The notes beneath the pieces were generated by a model. That model saw nothing but the letters and a program-made list of their open reading frames with translations. It was not told the DNA's origin and did not search any database. Of a stretch of 64,000 nucleotides of DNA, positions 18,130 to 27,551 are shown piece after piece. The number at the start of each line of letters is the position of its first letter. Position 1 is the stretch's first letter. This DNA is from CAYNWT01 sp964450955 (lineage in GTDB: Bacteria > Planctomycetota > Planctomycetia > Planctomycetales > Planctomycetaceae): the NCBI GenBank assembly GCA_964450955.1, contig CAYVFI010000004.1:62001-126000 (forward strand), read 5' to 3'. The position numbers were made by a program, and so were the translations under genes.

Positions 18130-18390
18130 ATGACCGGGGAGCAGATCAGGAACGTCATTCTGGACATCCTTTCCAGAATCGCACCGGACGAGGATCTATC
18201 CGATCTGAACGACGAAGTTGCGTTCCGTGAGCAGATGGAACTCGACAGCATGGACTTCCTCGACATCGTGATGGAATTGCGCAAGCTGTATCGAATTCAA
18301 ATTCCTGAAGACGACTACGAGAACCTAACGTCAATGACTTCAACAGTCAGCTATCTTGAGCCAAAGCTCAAGGACGTTGCTGTCGCGTGA
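18130..18390 (+). CDS. Acyl carrier protein
   Basis: This is an 86-residue carrier protein that holds acyl intermediates on phosphopantetheine. The attachment serine is in ELDSMDFL (Ser40), with the expected helix-rich fold and acidic surface. I choose ATG 18130 because a GGAG lies 6 bases upstream; an in-frame GTG at 18118 and TTG at 18100 are weaker choices. It sits between the ketosynthase and the CrtI-like oxidoreductase, so it is probably dedicated to this pathway. Confidence 0.9.
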   Translation: MTGEQIRNVILDILSRIAPDEDLSDLNDEVAFREQMELDSMDFLDIVMELRKLYRIQIPEDDYENLTSMTSTVSYLEPKLKDVAVA

Positions 18391-18431
18391 TATAAGGCTT
18401 TCGATCCTTTGAGCGATCCAGAGTAACACCA

Positions 18432-19814
18432 GTGCGATACGACACAGTCATCATCGGCGCTGGCCTGTCCGGTCTTGCCGCAGGAATCCGACTAGCGTAC
18501 TTCGATAAGTCCGTACTGATATTGGAACGTCACACCACAATCGGTGGTTTGAATTCGTTTTATCGGCTCCGGAATCGAAACTACGACGTCGGCCTGCACG
18601 CAGTTACCAACTACGCCGAACCGGGTACCAAAACCGGTCCGCTTAGCAAATTGCTAAGGCAGTTACGGCTTCGCTGGGAAGATTTTGACCTTCGGCCACA
18701 AAACGAATCGGCGGTCGTTTTTCCGGGACACACGCTGCGGTTCACCAACAACTTCGAGTATCTGTTTTCGCAAGTGGCAGATCTGTTTCCAAGACAGATC
18801 GATGGTTTCCGTAAACTGCTTGAACGAATCCGCAACCACGACGCGCTTGACCTTAACCGGCAGCCGGTTTCAGGCCGCAAAGTGGTTGGCGAATACATCA
18901 ACGATCCGCTTCTGATCGACATGCTGTTTTGCCCGCTCATGTTTTACGGCAGCGCCACAGCGCGGGACATGGATTTCAATCAGTTTGTCATCATGTTCAA
19001 GAGCATTTTCTTTGAAGGTTTTGGCCGACCGATCAAAGGCATCAAGCTGATACTCAGCAAGCTGGTGAAACACTTCAAGAATCTCGGTGGCGAAATACGC
19101 CTGCGTTCCGGAGTCAGCGAGATCCAAAACACGTCCGACCAGGCGACGTCCCTTGTTTTGGATGATGGTACTGAATTGGAAGCAGACAACATTCTGTCTT
19201 CAGCCGGTTCCGCTGAAACAATGCGAATGTGCTCCGTCGCCCCCGACAACGCCAGCGATGCAAAGCCGGGCGATATCTCGTTTATGGAATCAATCTCGGT
19301 TCTTGATAGAGAACCAGCAACGTTTGGCCACAACGAAACAATCATCTTCTACAACGATACTCCCGAATTCGTTTACGACCGCCCGCAGGATCCCATTGAT
19401 CTTCGCAGTGGGATTATCTGTTCGCCGAACAACTTCGAGTTCGACGAATCGCTGCCCGAAGGCAAGGTTCGAATCACGGCTCTGGCTGAACCCGACTACT
19501 GGATGAACCTCAGCGACGAGGAATATGTCACTCAAAAAGACGTGTGGCATGGACGAATTATTGAGGCCGCTCTGAAACACATTCCGGACTTCCGGCCGCA
19601 CGTCATCGACTCAGACGCGTTCACTCCGCGAACCATCCGGCGGTTTACCGGCCATCTGAATGGCTGTGTATATGGCGCGCCGCGGAAGTTTGTTGACGGT
19701 ACGACGCACCTGCGAAACCTGTTTCTCTGCGGAACCGACCAGGGCTTCCTGGGAATCATTGGAGCGATGCTGTCGGGCATCACGATTGCGAACAAGCACT
19801 TGCTAAGACCCTAG
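18432..19814 (+). CDS. CrtI/phytoene-desaturase-like FAD-dependent oxidoreductase
   Basis: This is a 460-residue flavoprotein of the amine oxidase/phytoene desaturase group. The N-terminal FAD-binding fold shows IIGAGLSGLAAGIRLA, an acidic residue ending the second strand (ILERH) and IGGLNSFY. The C-terminus has the matching FAD motif LFLCGTDQGFLGIIGAMLSG. It starts at a GTG 41 bases after the ACP gene. Such enzymes desaturate, isomerise or saturate long hydrophobic chains at the membrane. Without carotenoid genes nearby, an acyl chain made by the adjacent ketosynthase and ACP is the more likely substrate; that is inference. Confidence 0.85.
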   Translation: MRYDTVIIGAGLSGLAAGIRLAYFDKSVLILERHTTIGGLNSFYRLRNRNYDVGLHAVTNYAEPGTKTGPLSKLLRQLRLRWEDFDLRPQNESAVVFPGHTLRFTNNFEYLFSQVADLFPRQIDGFRKLLERIRNHDALDLNRQPVSGRKVVGEYINDPLLIDMLFCPLMFYGSATARDMDFNQFVIMFKSIFFEGFGRPIKGIKLILSKLVKHFKNLGGEIRLRSGVSEIQNTSDQATSLVLDDGTELEADNILSSAGSAETMRMCSVAPDNASDAKPGDISFMESISVLDREPATFGHNETIIFYNDTPEFVYDRPQDPIDLRSGIICSPNNFEFDESLPEGKVRITALAEPDYWMNLSDEEYVTQKDVWHGRIIEAALKHIPDFRPHVIDSDAFTPRTIRRFTGHLNGCVYGAPRKFVDGTTHLRNLFLCGTDQGFLGIIGAMLSGITIANKHLLRP

Positions 19815-20004
19815 CGGTCGTGCGTATCGCCCGTCCGGGTCTGGGAAGCCTGAAGCTGCCTTGCTGGTTAGGTTCAGGTCGAAACAAGCCGGTTCTGAAG
19901 AATGTAAGCCACAGCACTTCGTGATCGCACGCTTCTGTGTATAGCTGTGGTTCAAGTTCGTAACGCTTCCCGGATGGGAAGGTTCTTCCGGAAGAAATCA
20001 GAGC

Positions 20005-20820
20005 ATGCGACGACTTCACTTCATAGAGATCCACGATCAGGACTGGTGTCCGCGATCTCTGCGGGATGCGCTGACCAGAGTGCTTAGCTTTGGAATCTTC
20101 TGCCTGAGGTCGTACAAGCCGTCAGCCGATCTGCTTGGCAAAGCGATTACAAAAACCGGCGATACACACGTCATCGATTTGTGCGCCGGGAATGGTGGAC
20201 CCTGGAACAAGCTATTGGGCCGCGTTCGGCAGCGTGTCCCTGAAAGGGCGGCGGGTTTAAGCGTTTCGTTCACCGACAAGTTTCCGAACGAGAACCCACC
20301 TGAACTTCCGGATGGCTTGAACTACGTCACAGAATCCGTGGACGCCATGGACATGCCGAAACATCTGAACGGGTTCCGAACTCTGTTCACTTCATTCCAT
20401 CATTTTAAACCGAAGCAGGCTGAAGCCATTTTGGCTGACGCGGTCAACAACGGAGCCGGGATTGCGATTTTCGAATTCACACGCAGACACCCAATCGCTT
20501 TGATTCCTTACCTGTTGGTTCCGTTATTCGTTTGGCTATCGACTCCGTTCCGTATGCCGTTCCACTGGAAAGACTGGGCGTGGACGTTTCCAATTCCCGT
20601 GCTGCCCCTGGTCGTGTTCTTCGATGGCGTCGTAAGTTGCTTAAGAACGTACTCGCCGGCGCAGTGCCTTCAGCTGGCAGCAGCGGCTGACCCCAAATCG
20701 GAATTTGACTGGGAATCTGGCGTGAAGTGGTCGCTGCCCGGCGGCATGACGTATCTGGTTGGTACACCGAAGCAGCCAGCAACCGGTGGAACTGCAGATC
20801 ACGCTACCGAATCGGATTGA
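20005..20820 (+). CDS. Class I SAM-dependent methyltransferase-like protein
   Basis: This is a 271-residue protein with the glycine-rich SAM-binding motif VIDLCAGNGGPWNKLL (about 56-71), followed by a predicted Rossmann-like region and a hydrophobic stretch (about 154-180 and 190-212) that may anchor it to the membrane. The start ATG has GGAAGAAA upstream. It follows the CrtI-like gene after a 190-base gap in the same direction and may modify the product of the ketosynthase cluster. Its substrate is unknown. The end overlaps the convergent DUF1015 gene by 17 bases. Confidence 0.72.
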   Translation: MRRLHFIEIHDQDWCPRSLRDALTRVLSFGIFCLRSYKPSADLLGKAITKTGDTHVIDLCAGNGGPWNKLLGRVRQRVPERAAGLSVSFTDKFPNENPPELPDGLNYVTESVDAMDMPKHLNGFRTLFTSFHHFKPKQAEAILADAVNNGAGIAIFEFTRRHPIALIPYLLVPLFVWLSTPFRMPFHWKDWAWTFPIPVLPLVVFFDGVVSCLRTYSPAQCLQLAAAADPKSEFDWESGVKWSLPGGMTYLVGTPKQPATGGTADHATESD

Positions 20821-22036
20821 AGACCAGGCCTGCCGGAGTCTTTGGATGAAAGTAAGTGCTCTTAGGAGCCAGCGGCTGAGTGGTGTCGGCGCTGTTTGTG
20901 ATTGTGTCGAGCGTTGGCGGCAGCATGAGGCAAGCCAGCTGGCATTTTCCGTCTGAAACAGCCGCAACTGCTGACTCAAGACAGTGGACGCGTTTGGTTA
21001 CTGGTTTTGCAGAACCGCCTAACCGGCCGACGTTAAGCCGTTCGAACACATCGGATGCCGGGACATCCGGGGCCATATTCTTTGCGATCGCCAGTACCCA
21101 GCGGCCATCGCTGGTGCCAAGTCCCAAAACAGATTGCCTGCCGTCAATCTGCATCAACTCCCATGCCTCCGCTGCGCTGCTGGCGGTTTCGAAGTCGAAA
21201 TCGTTTGCAATCAAACGTTGCAAGTCGCCACTGTTGGTCGCAGCCAGTCCGGAAATCAATCGATGGACTGGCAACATCATGAGCCCTGCATCACCGCTGC
21301 CCACAAGGTGGATCATGACGAAATCGGCTGCGTCCTGTTCGTCTTTCGTTCCGCCAGACTCGCGAACCTGCTGACCATGTCGAACAGCCGCAGCAAACCG
21401 GTGATGCCCGTCTGCGATGTAGACAGCCTCCTCCGACAGCAATCCAGTGACCAGGCCGATGGTCTGGTGATTGGTGATGGTCCACATGCGATTCAAGACA
21501 CCGTCTGTGTCAGTGACTTCCAGAGCCGTAATACCTCGCGACGCATCGTCCAGAAGATCCTGAACCGAGTTCGACTTGTCTTTGTAGAATCCACAGATCG
21601 GTGAGACATCCAGCCCGGTCGCGTCCCGAACCGCAATGCGGTCGTCTTCGTATGCCCGATGCGTTTGTTCGTGTGATCGCACCGTCTCAGGATTCGCGCG
21701 AACGCGTGCGATGAAACCGCGACGCAGGTATCGCTTCCCATCCCGTTCGAATTCCTGATGCAAAACGTAGATCGCGGCTTCGTGGTCCGGCACCAGGACG
21801 CGTTCGAGCTTCCAATGTCGCAAAGCCTGCGCGGCTCGTTGGGCCGCCGAGTTCTGCGTGTCGTCAGGCTGTGGGCGATTTAACGTCAGCCGCACAACGT
21901 TGAACTCATGCTTATCGTAAAGCCCGTCCCGCAGCGCGTCGGTAATGTGATCGCACGGCGGCGCGACGACGTTTGCCAGCGAACCGATTTGGCCCGTTTC
22001 GTAACGCCACCCGCAGAATGGTCTGATCTCAGCCAT
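20804..22036 (-). CDS. DUF1015 family protein
   Basis: This is a 410-residue cytoplasmic protein of the DUF1015 family, often annotated as a SpoIIJ-associated or hypothetical conserved protein. Family hallmarks are the opening EIRPFCGWRY, the VVAPPCDHIT and YDKHEFNVVRL segments, and the EEAVYIADGHHRFAAA motif (about 205-220). The latter is conserved and resembles a nucleotide or metal-binding loop. No biochemical function is established that I can name with confidence. It lies 24 bases from the lipoprotein gene on the same strand, so the two are probably co-transcribed. Confidence 0.85.
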   Translation of the reverse strand: MAEIRPFCGWRYETGQIGSLANVVAPPCDHITDALRDGLYDKHEFNVVRLTLNRPQPDDTQNSAAQRAAQALRHWKLERVLVPDHEAAIYVLHQEFERDGKRYLRRGFIARVRANPETVRSHEQTHRAYEDDRIAVRDATGLDVSPICGFYKDKSNSVQDLLDDASRGITALEVTDTDGVLNRMWTITNHQTIGLVTGLLSEEAVYIADGHHRFAAAVRHGQQVRESGGTKDEQDAADFVMIHLVGSGDAGLMMLPVHRLISGLAATNSGDLQRLIANDFDFETASSAAEAWELMQIDGRQSVLGLGTSDGRWVLAIAKNMAPDVPASDVFERLNVGRLGGSAKPVTKRVHCLESAVAAVSDGKCQLACLMLPPTLDTITNSADTTQPLAPKSTYFHPKTPAGLVFNPIR

Positions 22037-22060
22037 AATTTTCTCGTCGGCAGTCGCCGG

Positions 22061-23026
22061 CTATTCCTTCGCGCCGCTTTTTTCGAGCACGCGTGTGATG
22101 TCAATTTCACCCGGCTTCAGTACGCCGATCTCAGTCAGCTGTGATGTTAGATCCTGCCAGCGTTTATGCGTCATACTTCCGACGCTGATTTCGTCTGCGT
22201 GACAGAGTTCTCGGAGTGCTTCAACACCAAATTCCAGGACATCCATCGGCATCTCGGGATTGATGGAGTGGATGTATTCGTTCGTCTGTTTTGGATCTTC
22301 CAGGTACTTTTCCCAGCCCTTCACCGACGCTGCGACAAACTTTGCCACGATGTCGCTGGACGCGTCAACAGTTCCGCGTTCGGCAAGCAGGACGCTTGTG
22401 TACGGATTGAACCCCGTTTCGGACACCATGAGCGCCCGCGGGTTCGCCCCGAGTTGCTTCGCGGTGAATGGTTCGCTGAACGAGTACGCCTGCTGACTAA
22501 ACTTTGGCCCCTGCATGAATGTGGTCACACCACCGTTAAAGGGAACCACCTTAACTCCGGCCAGGTCTGATTTGGTTCCAAGAAACTGCGCGAACGGCTG
22601 GCCGGCGCTCATGGCCAGCGTCACGTTTTTCAAATCGGTAAGTGATTCGATACCGGATTCTTCATGCACGATGATGCAGCGTGGACTGTCCTGAATCGGA
22701 GCCATCAACGGCACAACGTCAGCTTCCTGCGCACAGCCAGTGAGAATTTTGTCTGCGTTGGCGACGCCAAACGTTGCCTTGTTGGTTGCGACCAGCGCGA
22801 CGACTTTGGTTCCCGGGCCACCGGGTTTGATGGAGACGTTTAGCCCAGCCTCTTCGTAGTAGCCGTGCACCAGCGCGGCATAGAAGCCGCCGTGTTCTGC
22901 TTCGGGGTACCAATTCAGCTGAAGCGTGATGGCGTCGCCTGTAGTGGGCTTAGCAGAACCACCGCATCCCGGCAGACTTAGGACTGCCAGTGCCAGCAAG
23001 GTTAGAGCCGATATGAGCCTTCGCAT
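22061..23026 (-). CDS. ABC transporter substrate-binding lipoprotein, NMT1/ThiY or NitT/TauT-like
   Basis: This is a 321-residue lipoprotein with signal sequence MRRLISALTLLALAVLSLPG followed by the lipobox cysteine (Cys21, LPGC). The mature protein opens LQLNWYPEAEHGGFYAAL, closely matching the ThiY/THI5 (pyrimidine precursor of thiamine) and SsuA-type binding proteins, with GYYEEAGLNV next. The start at 23026 puts the signal peptide at the N-terminus; longer frames run into the divergent gene. No permease is adjacent, but an ATPase and permease of the same transporter class lie at 45837-47392. The ligand (pyrimidine, sulfonate or similar) is inferred from family only. Confidence 0.87.
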   Translation of the reverse strand: MRRLISALTLLALAVLSLPGCGGSAKPTTGDAITLQLNWYPEAEHGGFYAALVHGYYEEAGLNVSIKPGGPGTKVVALVATNKATFGVANADKILTGCAQEADVVPLMAPIQDSPRCIIVHEESGIESLTDLKNVTLAMSAGQPFAQFLGTKSDLAGVKVVPFNGGVTTFMQGPKFSQQAYSFSEPFTAKQLGANPRALMVSETGFNPYTSVLLAERGTVDASSDIVAKFVAASVKGWEKYLEDPKQTNEYIHSINPEMPMDVLEFGVEALRELCHADEISVGSMTHKRWQDLTSQLTEIGVLKPGEIDITRVLEKSGAKE

Positions 23027-23182
23027 CGTTTCGCTTCCCACAGGTAACTTCTTCGTGATGGTAATCCGATTCGTTTTGATTTGCACTGAACCGATCGATG
23101 TCGGCACAGTACACCCGTCCGGTCGAAATGCGGCGTGGCGACTGATATCGTCCGGACTTGCCAACCTGTTCGGAGCCAAGCC

Positions 23183-23965
23183 ATGCGTCCCTGGATACTC
23201 GAAGAAACTAACTACGGATTCATCAAAGACAATCCGTACCAGGTTGCCGTTCTGCCGATGGGAGCCACGGAACCTCACAACTTCCATCTGCCGTACGGAA
23301 CCGACACCTACCAGTCCAACGCCATCGGCAAGCGCGCCTGTGAAGCCGCGTGGAATAAAGGCGCGAAGGTGGTCATGCTTCCGGCGATCCCATACGGAAC
23401 CGAAACAAACCAGATGGAATTTCCTCTGGCCATGAACGTCAATCCGACGACGCTGGGTTACGTCATCCGTGACATTGTTGCTTCACTGGAAAAGCACGGC
23501 ATTCACAAACTGGTCATCCTGAACGGCCACGGCGGCAACGAGTTCAAACCCTTGTTGCGCGAGATGAGCGGAACTACTCCGGTAAAAATGTTCCTGTGCG
23601 ATTGGTTCCGGAAACTGTCTGCGGATGTGCAGGCAGAAATCTTTGAAGAACCAGGCGACCACGCCGGCGAAATGGAAACCGCCCTTGGGCTGGCGTTCTT
23701 TCCGGAGTTTGTCGATGTCGATGAGAACGGAAAGATTACCGCCGACGACGGCGCAATGGCGTCCACTCGGTTTGAAGGGGTGAACCAGGGCTGGGTTTCG
23801 ATTTCTCGTCCATGGCATCTGCTGACAAAGAACACAGGAGCCGGCAACCCACACCCGGCAACTGCCGAAAAGGGCGAGAAGCTGATGGAAGTGATGGTGG
23901 AACGGTTATCCGACTTCCTGAAGGATCTGTCCGACAGTCCGATGGACGAGACGTTTCCGTTTTGA
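23183..23965 (+). CDS. Creatininase-family amidohydrolase
   Basis: This is a 260-residue metal-dependent hydrolase of the creatininase superfamily, which also includes formamide-type deformylases of flavin and F420 pathways. Metal-binding motifs are visible: PMGATEPHNFHLPYGTDTY (about 25-43), NGHGGNE (about 114-120) and GDHAGEMETALGL (about 156-168). The ATG at 23183 has GGAG 8 bases upstream; a longer frame from 23135 adds an unsupported N-terminus. It diverges from the ThiY-like lipoprotein gene with about 156 bases between them. The substrate is not determinable here. Confidence 0.88.
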   Translation: MRPWILEETNYGFIKDNPYQVAVLPMGATEPHNFHLPYGTDTYQSNAIGKRACEAAWNKGAKVVMLPAIPYGTETNQMEFPLAMNVNPTTLGYVIRDIVASLEKHGIHKLVILNGHGGNEFKPLLREMSGTTPVKMFLCDWFRKLSADVQAEIFEEPGDHAGEMETALGLAFFPEFVDVDENGKITADDGAMASTRFEGVNQGWVSISRPWHLLTKNTGAGNPHPATAEKGEKLMEVMVERLSDFLKDLSDSPMDETFPF

Positions 23966-24087
23966 TCGCCCCGGCGCGGGTCAGGCTTGTGCTTTAGCGG
24001 GAACCGGCCGGCTAAACAGTTCACCTTTCTGGTGTGGCCCGGAACCTCATCCATCACACGTTTGCTGGCCTGACTGCGAGCGTGCGT

Positions 24088-24870
24088 TCAAGTTGAGTGG
24101 AGGCTGATTCGCCACGTTCGGACAACGTCGCGGAGTCGCTTCGGAAGACCAATTTGATAGGCCAGGTGAATCAAGTTGGTTCGGCACAAAGGCGGGAGAG
24201 TCAGCTTGAGTATCGGAGTCAATGGTTGCCACCCAATCGGCAACTTGCTGTACAGTTGGGGCTCCAGCAGTAGCGGATAGGTTGCCAGCAACGAGCGATA
24301 CCCTACGAACCCTAACGACCTGCGATACGAACTTAGCAGTCGTGCGGTGTACCCGGACTGGCCATAGTCGGCGAACCTTTGCTGTCGCATGTGGCAGAGT
24401 TCTGAGTAGTCCGCTGGCAGATTGGGGATGCCCATTTGATCGCCGAACATCACGAGTTCTGCCACGACTTCATCGCGTTCTGCGTTGGTCAGCGGTGTTC
24501 CGGCCACGTTGGCGGCGGCGATGGAGTAATAAATATCCATGCTCAGGACATCCCGGTATGCCAGGTCAGGGATGTGGCTTCCGCGGCGATCTTCAATGTC
24601 GCCATGCAGCCCGCGAAGCGCGCGGGCCAGCGGTTCGCGTTCTTCGGCAGACACCACCAGCATCTTGCGCAGGTAGTCGATGGTCGAGAAGAACCGGCCG
24701 ATCGGGTCGCCTGGCAGCTTCCCGGTAAAGAACAGCCAGTCCACGTTTGGATGAACGGCGAATTCTGCACTGCCGCCGGCGAAGATTAGCAACAGGCACG
24801 TTGGGTCAGACCAAATCCGTTGGGCCACGGTTATGGAACTGCCTGCTGTGGATTCTGTAATCTGCGCCAT
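24088..24870 (-). CDS. DUF2236 (MpaB/Lcp-like oxygenase) family protein
   Basis: This is a 260-residue protein matching the DUF2236 family, which includes the MpaB side-chain cleavage protein and the latex clearing protein Lcp, haem-b oxygenases. The N-terminal part shows LIFAGGSAEFAVHPNVDW and FFSTIDYLRKMLV, the family opening. Its C-terminal half is helical with basic and aromatic residues. No signal peptide is seen, so it acts in the cytoplasm or at the inner membrane. The next gene downstream is convergent. Haem binding and an oxygenase role are inference from the family. Confidence 0.7.
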   Translation of the reverse strand: MAQITESTAGSSITVAQRIWSDPTCLLLIFAGGSAEFAVHPNVDWLFFTGKLPGDPIGRFFSTIDYLRKMLVVSAEEREPLARALRGLHGDIEDRRGSHIPDLAYRDVLSMDIYYSIAAANVAGTPLTNAERDEVVAELVMFGDQMGIPNLPADYSELCHMRQQRFADYGQSGYTARLLSSYRRSLGFVGYRSLLATYPLLLEPQLYSKLPIGWQPLTPILKLTLPPLCRTNLIHLAYQIGLPKRLRDVVRTWRISLHST

Positions 24871-25549
24871 GCGGTTTCTGCGTCGTACACGATGATGACA
24901 GGCCTAAACACTTCATCCGCTTTGCTCAACCGGATTAAGGGCTTACCGAGTCTTCGGGGCTCAAGTGTTGGGCCTGCGCACGCCGGTGATCGGTTGGTGG
25001 CCACGATTTGCTATCGATGGGAATTCATGTCGTCGTCAGATAGGTCCATTTAGCGTAACTGTGGCTTCTTCCTTTGTCATTGGCGGTTCTGCCTTTCCCG
25101 AGTGTCAGATTTTGTCGCCAGCTGTGTGTAGCGGTGGTGGCAATACATAGGCGCGGATGAGTTTTGGGCGTGCAGCGAAGTCGGGTGGGAATTGTGAAAA
25201 TATTCCAGGATTGTGATTTTTTTCCACGTGAACGTCCTGTCGATGCATCAGAAAGATGCAACATGAAGTAATGCCATCGCGGAGCCGTGTTCGCGCCGGA
25301 CTTTCTTTTGCCTCCTGACTGAGCAACGATACGGCGAGGTCAGAAGTGCCAGATTATTTTTGGTCCAGGTGAAGCTGAATGGCGTTCCATTTGTGTTCCG
25401 TGAGGGTAATTCGTGTCAGTTGACCTACGACTTGCTTCCGAACTGAAGGCCAATGCTCCACAATCATTGAAAACTGCTGGAACTGCCCGGCGTGGCATGC
25501 TCCACTAATGACTTACCAGAATATCTATTGGAAATAGCGAGCCTTCAAT
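24871..25549. other. 679-base intergenic region upstream of the MoxR operon
   Basis: The region separates the DUF2236 gene (minus) from the MoxR operon (plus) and is locally AT-richer than the flanking genes, for example 25180-25230 and 25340-25360. Short open frames on both strands lack ribosome sites and coding character. It probably holds the promoter and any control sites of the long downstream operon. I found no convincing -35/-10 pair. Confidence 0.5.
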
Positions 25550-26569
25550 ATGGCGACTGCCACGAATGAGCCAGATGCACTTAAAGACGACGACGTTGCT
25601 GCGATTGACCGACTGAAAGTCAGCTTCGAACAGCTCAAGCAGGAACTTGCGAAGGTCATCGTCGGTCAGGAAGAAGTGATCGAACGACTGGCGATCTGCC
25701 TGTTCGCTCGCGGGCACGCACTCCTGATGGGTGTACCGGGCCTGGCGAAGACGTTGTTGATTAGCCAGCTGGCTGACACGTTGAAGCTGTCATTCAACCG
25801 AATTCAGTTCACTCCCGACCTGATGCCGATGGACATCACAGGTACTGACATCCTTCAGGAAGGTCAGGGCGGCAAGCGAGAGTTTGAGTTCATTAAAGGA
25901 CCTGTGTTTGCCAACATCATTTTGGCGGACGAAATTAACCGTGCTCCTTCCAAGACGCAGGCTGCGATGTTGGAAGCGATGCAGGAACAGCGGGTGACCG
26001 TGGTTGGTCGGCCTTACGAACTGCAAAAGCCGTTCTTCGTATTGGCCACGCAGAACCCGGTCGAACAGGAAGGAACCTATCCACTGCCCGAAGCGCAGTT
26101 GGACCGGTTCATGTTTCTGATTGAAGTGGACTACCCGAAGCGCGACGAAGAAATTTTGATAGCGAAGACGACGACCGGTGTCGGCATGCCGTCACTGGAT
26201 CAGATTATTGATGCTGAGCAGGTACTTGGGTTCCAGGATCTTGTTCGCCGTGTTCCTGTTCCGCAGCACATTTACGAATTCGCCGTAGACCTTGTCCGGC
26301 GGACTCGGCCCAACACTGATGAAGCTCCGGAGTGGCTTAAGCCACTGGTTGCGTGGGGAGCCGGACCGCGTGCGGTTCAGTATCTGATTCTGGGCGGCAA
26401 GTCTCGTGCCGCCTTGACCGGTAGTTATATGGTGCGTCTTGAAGACATCATGGCGGTCGCCGAACCGGTTCTTGGTCACCGCGTGCTGACAACCTTCGGT
26501 GCGGAATCCGAAGGCATCAAGAGTAAGGACATCGTTAAGCGACTGGTTGACGAACTTAACGCTGAGTAG
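25550..26569 (+). CDS. MoxR-family AAA+ ATPase
   Basis: This is a 339-residue ATPase that, in this family, acts as a chaperone for vWA-domain partners. The Walker A region is GVPGLAKTLL (about 64-73), Walker B is IILADEINR (about 121-129), and sensor and arginine-finger segments include LATQNPVEQEGTYPLPEAQ and DRFM. It starts an array of DUF58, BatA-like vWA and large secreted genes, the classic MoxR-vWA module. The substrate complex is unknown. Confidence 0.93.
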   Translation: MATATNEPDALKDDDVAAIDRLKVSFEQLKQELAKVIVGQEEVIERLAICLFARGHALLMGVPGLAKTLLISQLADTLKLSFNRIQFTPDLMPMDITGTDILQEGQGGKREFEFIKGPVFANIILADEINRAPSKTQAAMLEAMQEQRVTVVGRPYELQKPFFVLATQNPVEQEGTYPLPEAQLDRFMFLIEVDYPKRDEEILIAKTTTGVGMPSLDQIIDAEQVLGFQDLVRRVPVPQHIYEFAVDLVRRTRPNTDEAPEWLKPLVAWGAGPRAVQYLILGGKSRAALTGSYMVRLEDIMAVAEPVLGHRVLTTFGAESEGIKSKDIVKRLVDELNAE

Positions 26570-26577
26570 TGATGGCT

Positions 26578-26628
26578 GTAGGTCAGGTAAAGCCTGACGT
26601 GACCGAGTGCCGGGCATTGCCTGGCTAC
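26578..26628. repeat. 51-bp REP-like double hairpin between MoxR and DUF58 genes
   Basis: A perfect hairpin, GTCAGG-taaag-CCTGAC (26582-26598), is followed by a second near-palindrome GCCGGGCATTGCCTGGC (26611-26625 approximately). The outer ends GTAG (26578-26581) and CTAC (26625-26628) also pair. This looks like a dispersed REP-type intergenic element rather than a terminator, since no T-tract follows and the operon continues. Confidence 0.45.
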
Positions 26629-26652
26629 GCCAAAGCAGCAAGGACTACTTAG

Positions 26653-27549
26653 ATGCAACGTGACTTTCTTGATCCTAAGGTGCTAAGCCGACTGGCGGCG
26701 CTGCCACTGGATGCGCGAATCCCGATGTTGGGTAGCGTGTCGGGACGGCACCGCAGTCCGATTCGCGGTTCCAGCCTCGAATTCGCAGAGTACCGTAAGT
26801 ACTCACCGGGCGACGACACTCGTCGGCTGGATTGGCGTGCCTGGGGGCGCAGTGACAAGTTCTTTATCAAAGAGTTCGAAGCAGATACCAACCTGCGGAT
26901 GGCTCTGATTGTCGATACAAGCGGATCGATGGGCTACGGTCCGGGCGGCGCGCAGAACCCGGAGGTAAGCAAACTGGACTACGCCAGGAGTCTGGCGGGA
27001 ACGCTTGCTTATCTTGCTTCGAGGCAGGGTGACGCCGTCGGCCTTTACTGCGCCGGTGAGAAGTTCACCAAAGAGATTCCACCAAAACGCAGTGCGGCTC
27101 ACCTTAAGTTCGTTATGGACGAGCTTAGCAATGCGAAGGCCGCGGGTGAGACGGGTCTGGCCAAGTCGCTGCACGAAGCGGCCGAGAAGGTCTCGCAGCG
27201 AGCGTTGGTGATTATCATCTCTGACTTGTTCCTGCAGCCGGAAGATCTGAAGAGTTGCTTTCAGCACCTGCGGTATCGAAAACACGATGTGGCCGTGTTC
27301 CACTTGTTGGAACAGAGTGAGATCGATTTCGATTTTGATCGGCCGATTCGGTTTGTCGATCTCGAAGGAGGAACCTCGTTACTGGCGGATCCAAGTCTGG
27401 TGGCGAAGCAGTATCGCAAGGCCGTTGAGATGTATACGGAGGAACTGCGGGTCGTGGTTCGCGATGCCGCCGTTGACTACCACCGCGTTTCGATGGAAGA
27501 AAACTACGGCGAGGTGCTGGCCCGGTTCATGCTTGGGAGGGCTCGCTAA
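26653..27549 (+). CDS. DUF58 domain protein (vWA-like)
   Basis: This is a 298-residue protein of the DUF58 family that usually accompanies MoxR. It contains the DUF58 signature region SLEFAEYRKYSPGDDTRRLDW (start about residue 39) and a vWA-type metal-ion site DTSGSMGYGPG (about 89-99). The C-terminal half has the DxxSDLFLQPEDL region. It begins 83 bases after MoxR and ends 2 bases before the next gene's ATG, so it is part of the same transcript. Confidence 0.92.
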   Translation: MQRDFLDPKVLSRLAALPLDARIPMLGSVSGRHRSPIRGSSLEFAEYRKYSPGDDTRRLDWRAWGRSDKFFIKEFEADTNLRMALIVDTSGSMGYGPGGAQNPEVSKLDYARSLAGTLAYLASRQGDAVGLYCAGEKFTKEIPPKRSAAHLKFVMDELSNAKAAGETGLAKSLHEAAEKVSQRALVIIISDLFLQPEDLKSCFQHLRYRKHDVAVFHLLEQSEIDFDFDRPIRFVDLEGGTSLLADPSLVAKQYRKAVEMYTEELRVVVRDAAVDYHRVSMEENYGEVLARFMLGRAR

Positions 27550-27551
27550 CC

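Noticed and set aside
24820..25326. Short frames in the gap before MoxR
   Set aside because: They lack ribosome sites and family motifs, and the gap is promoter-like.
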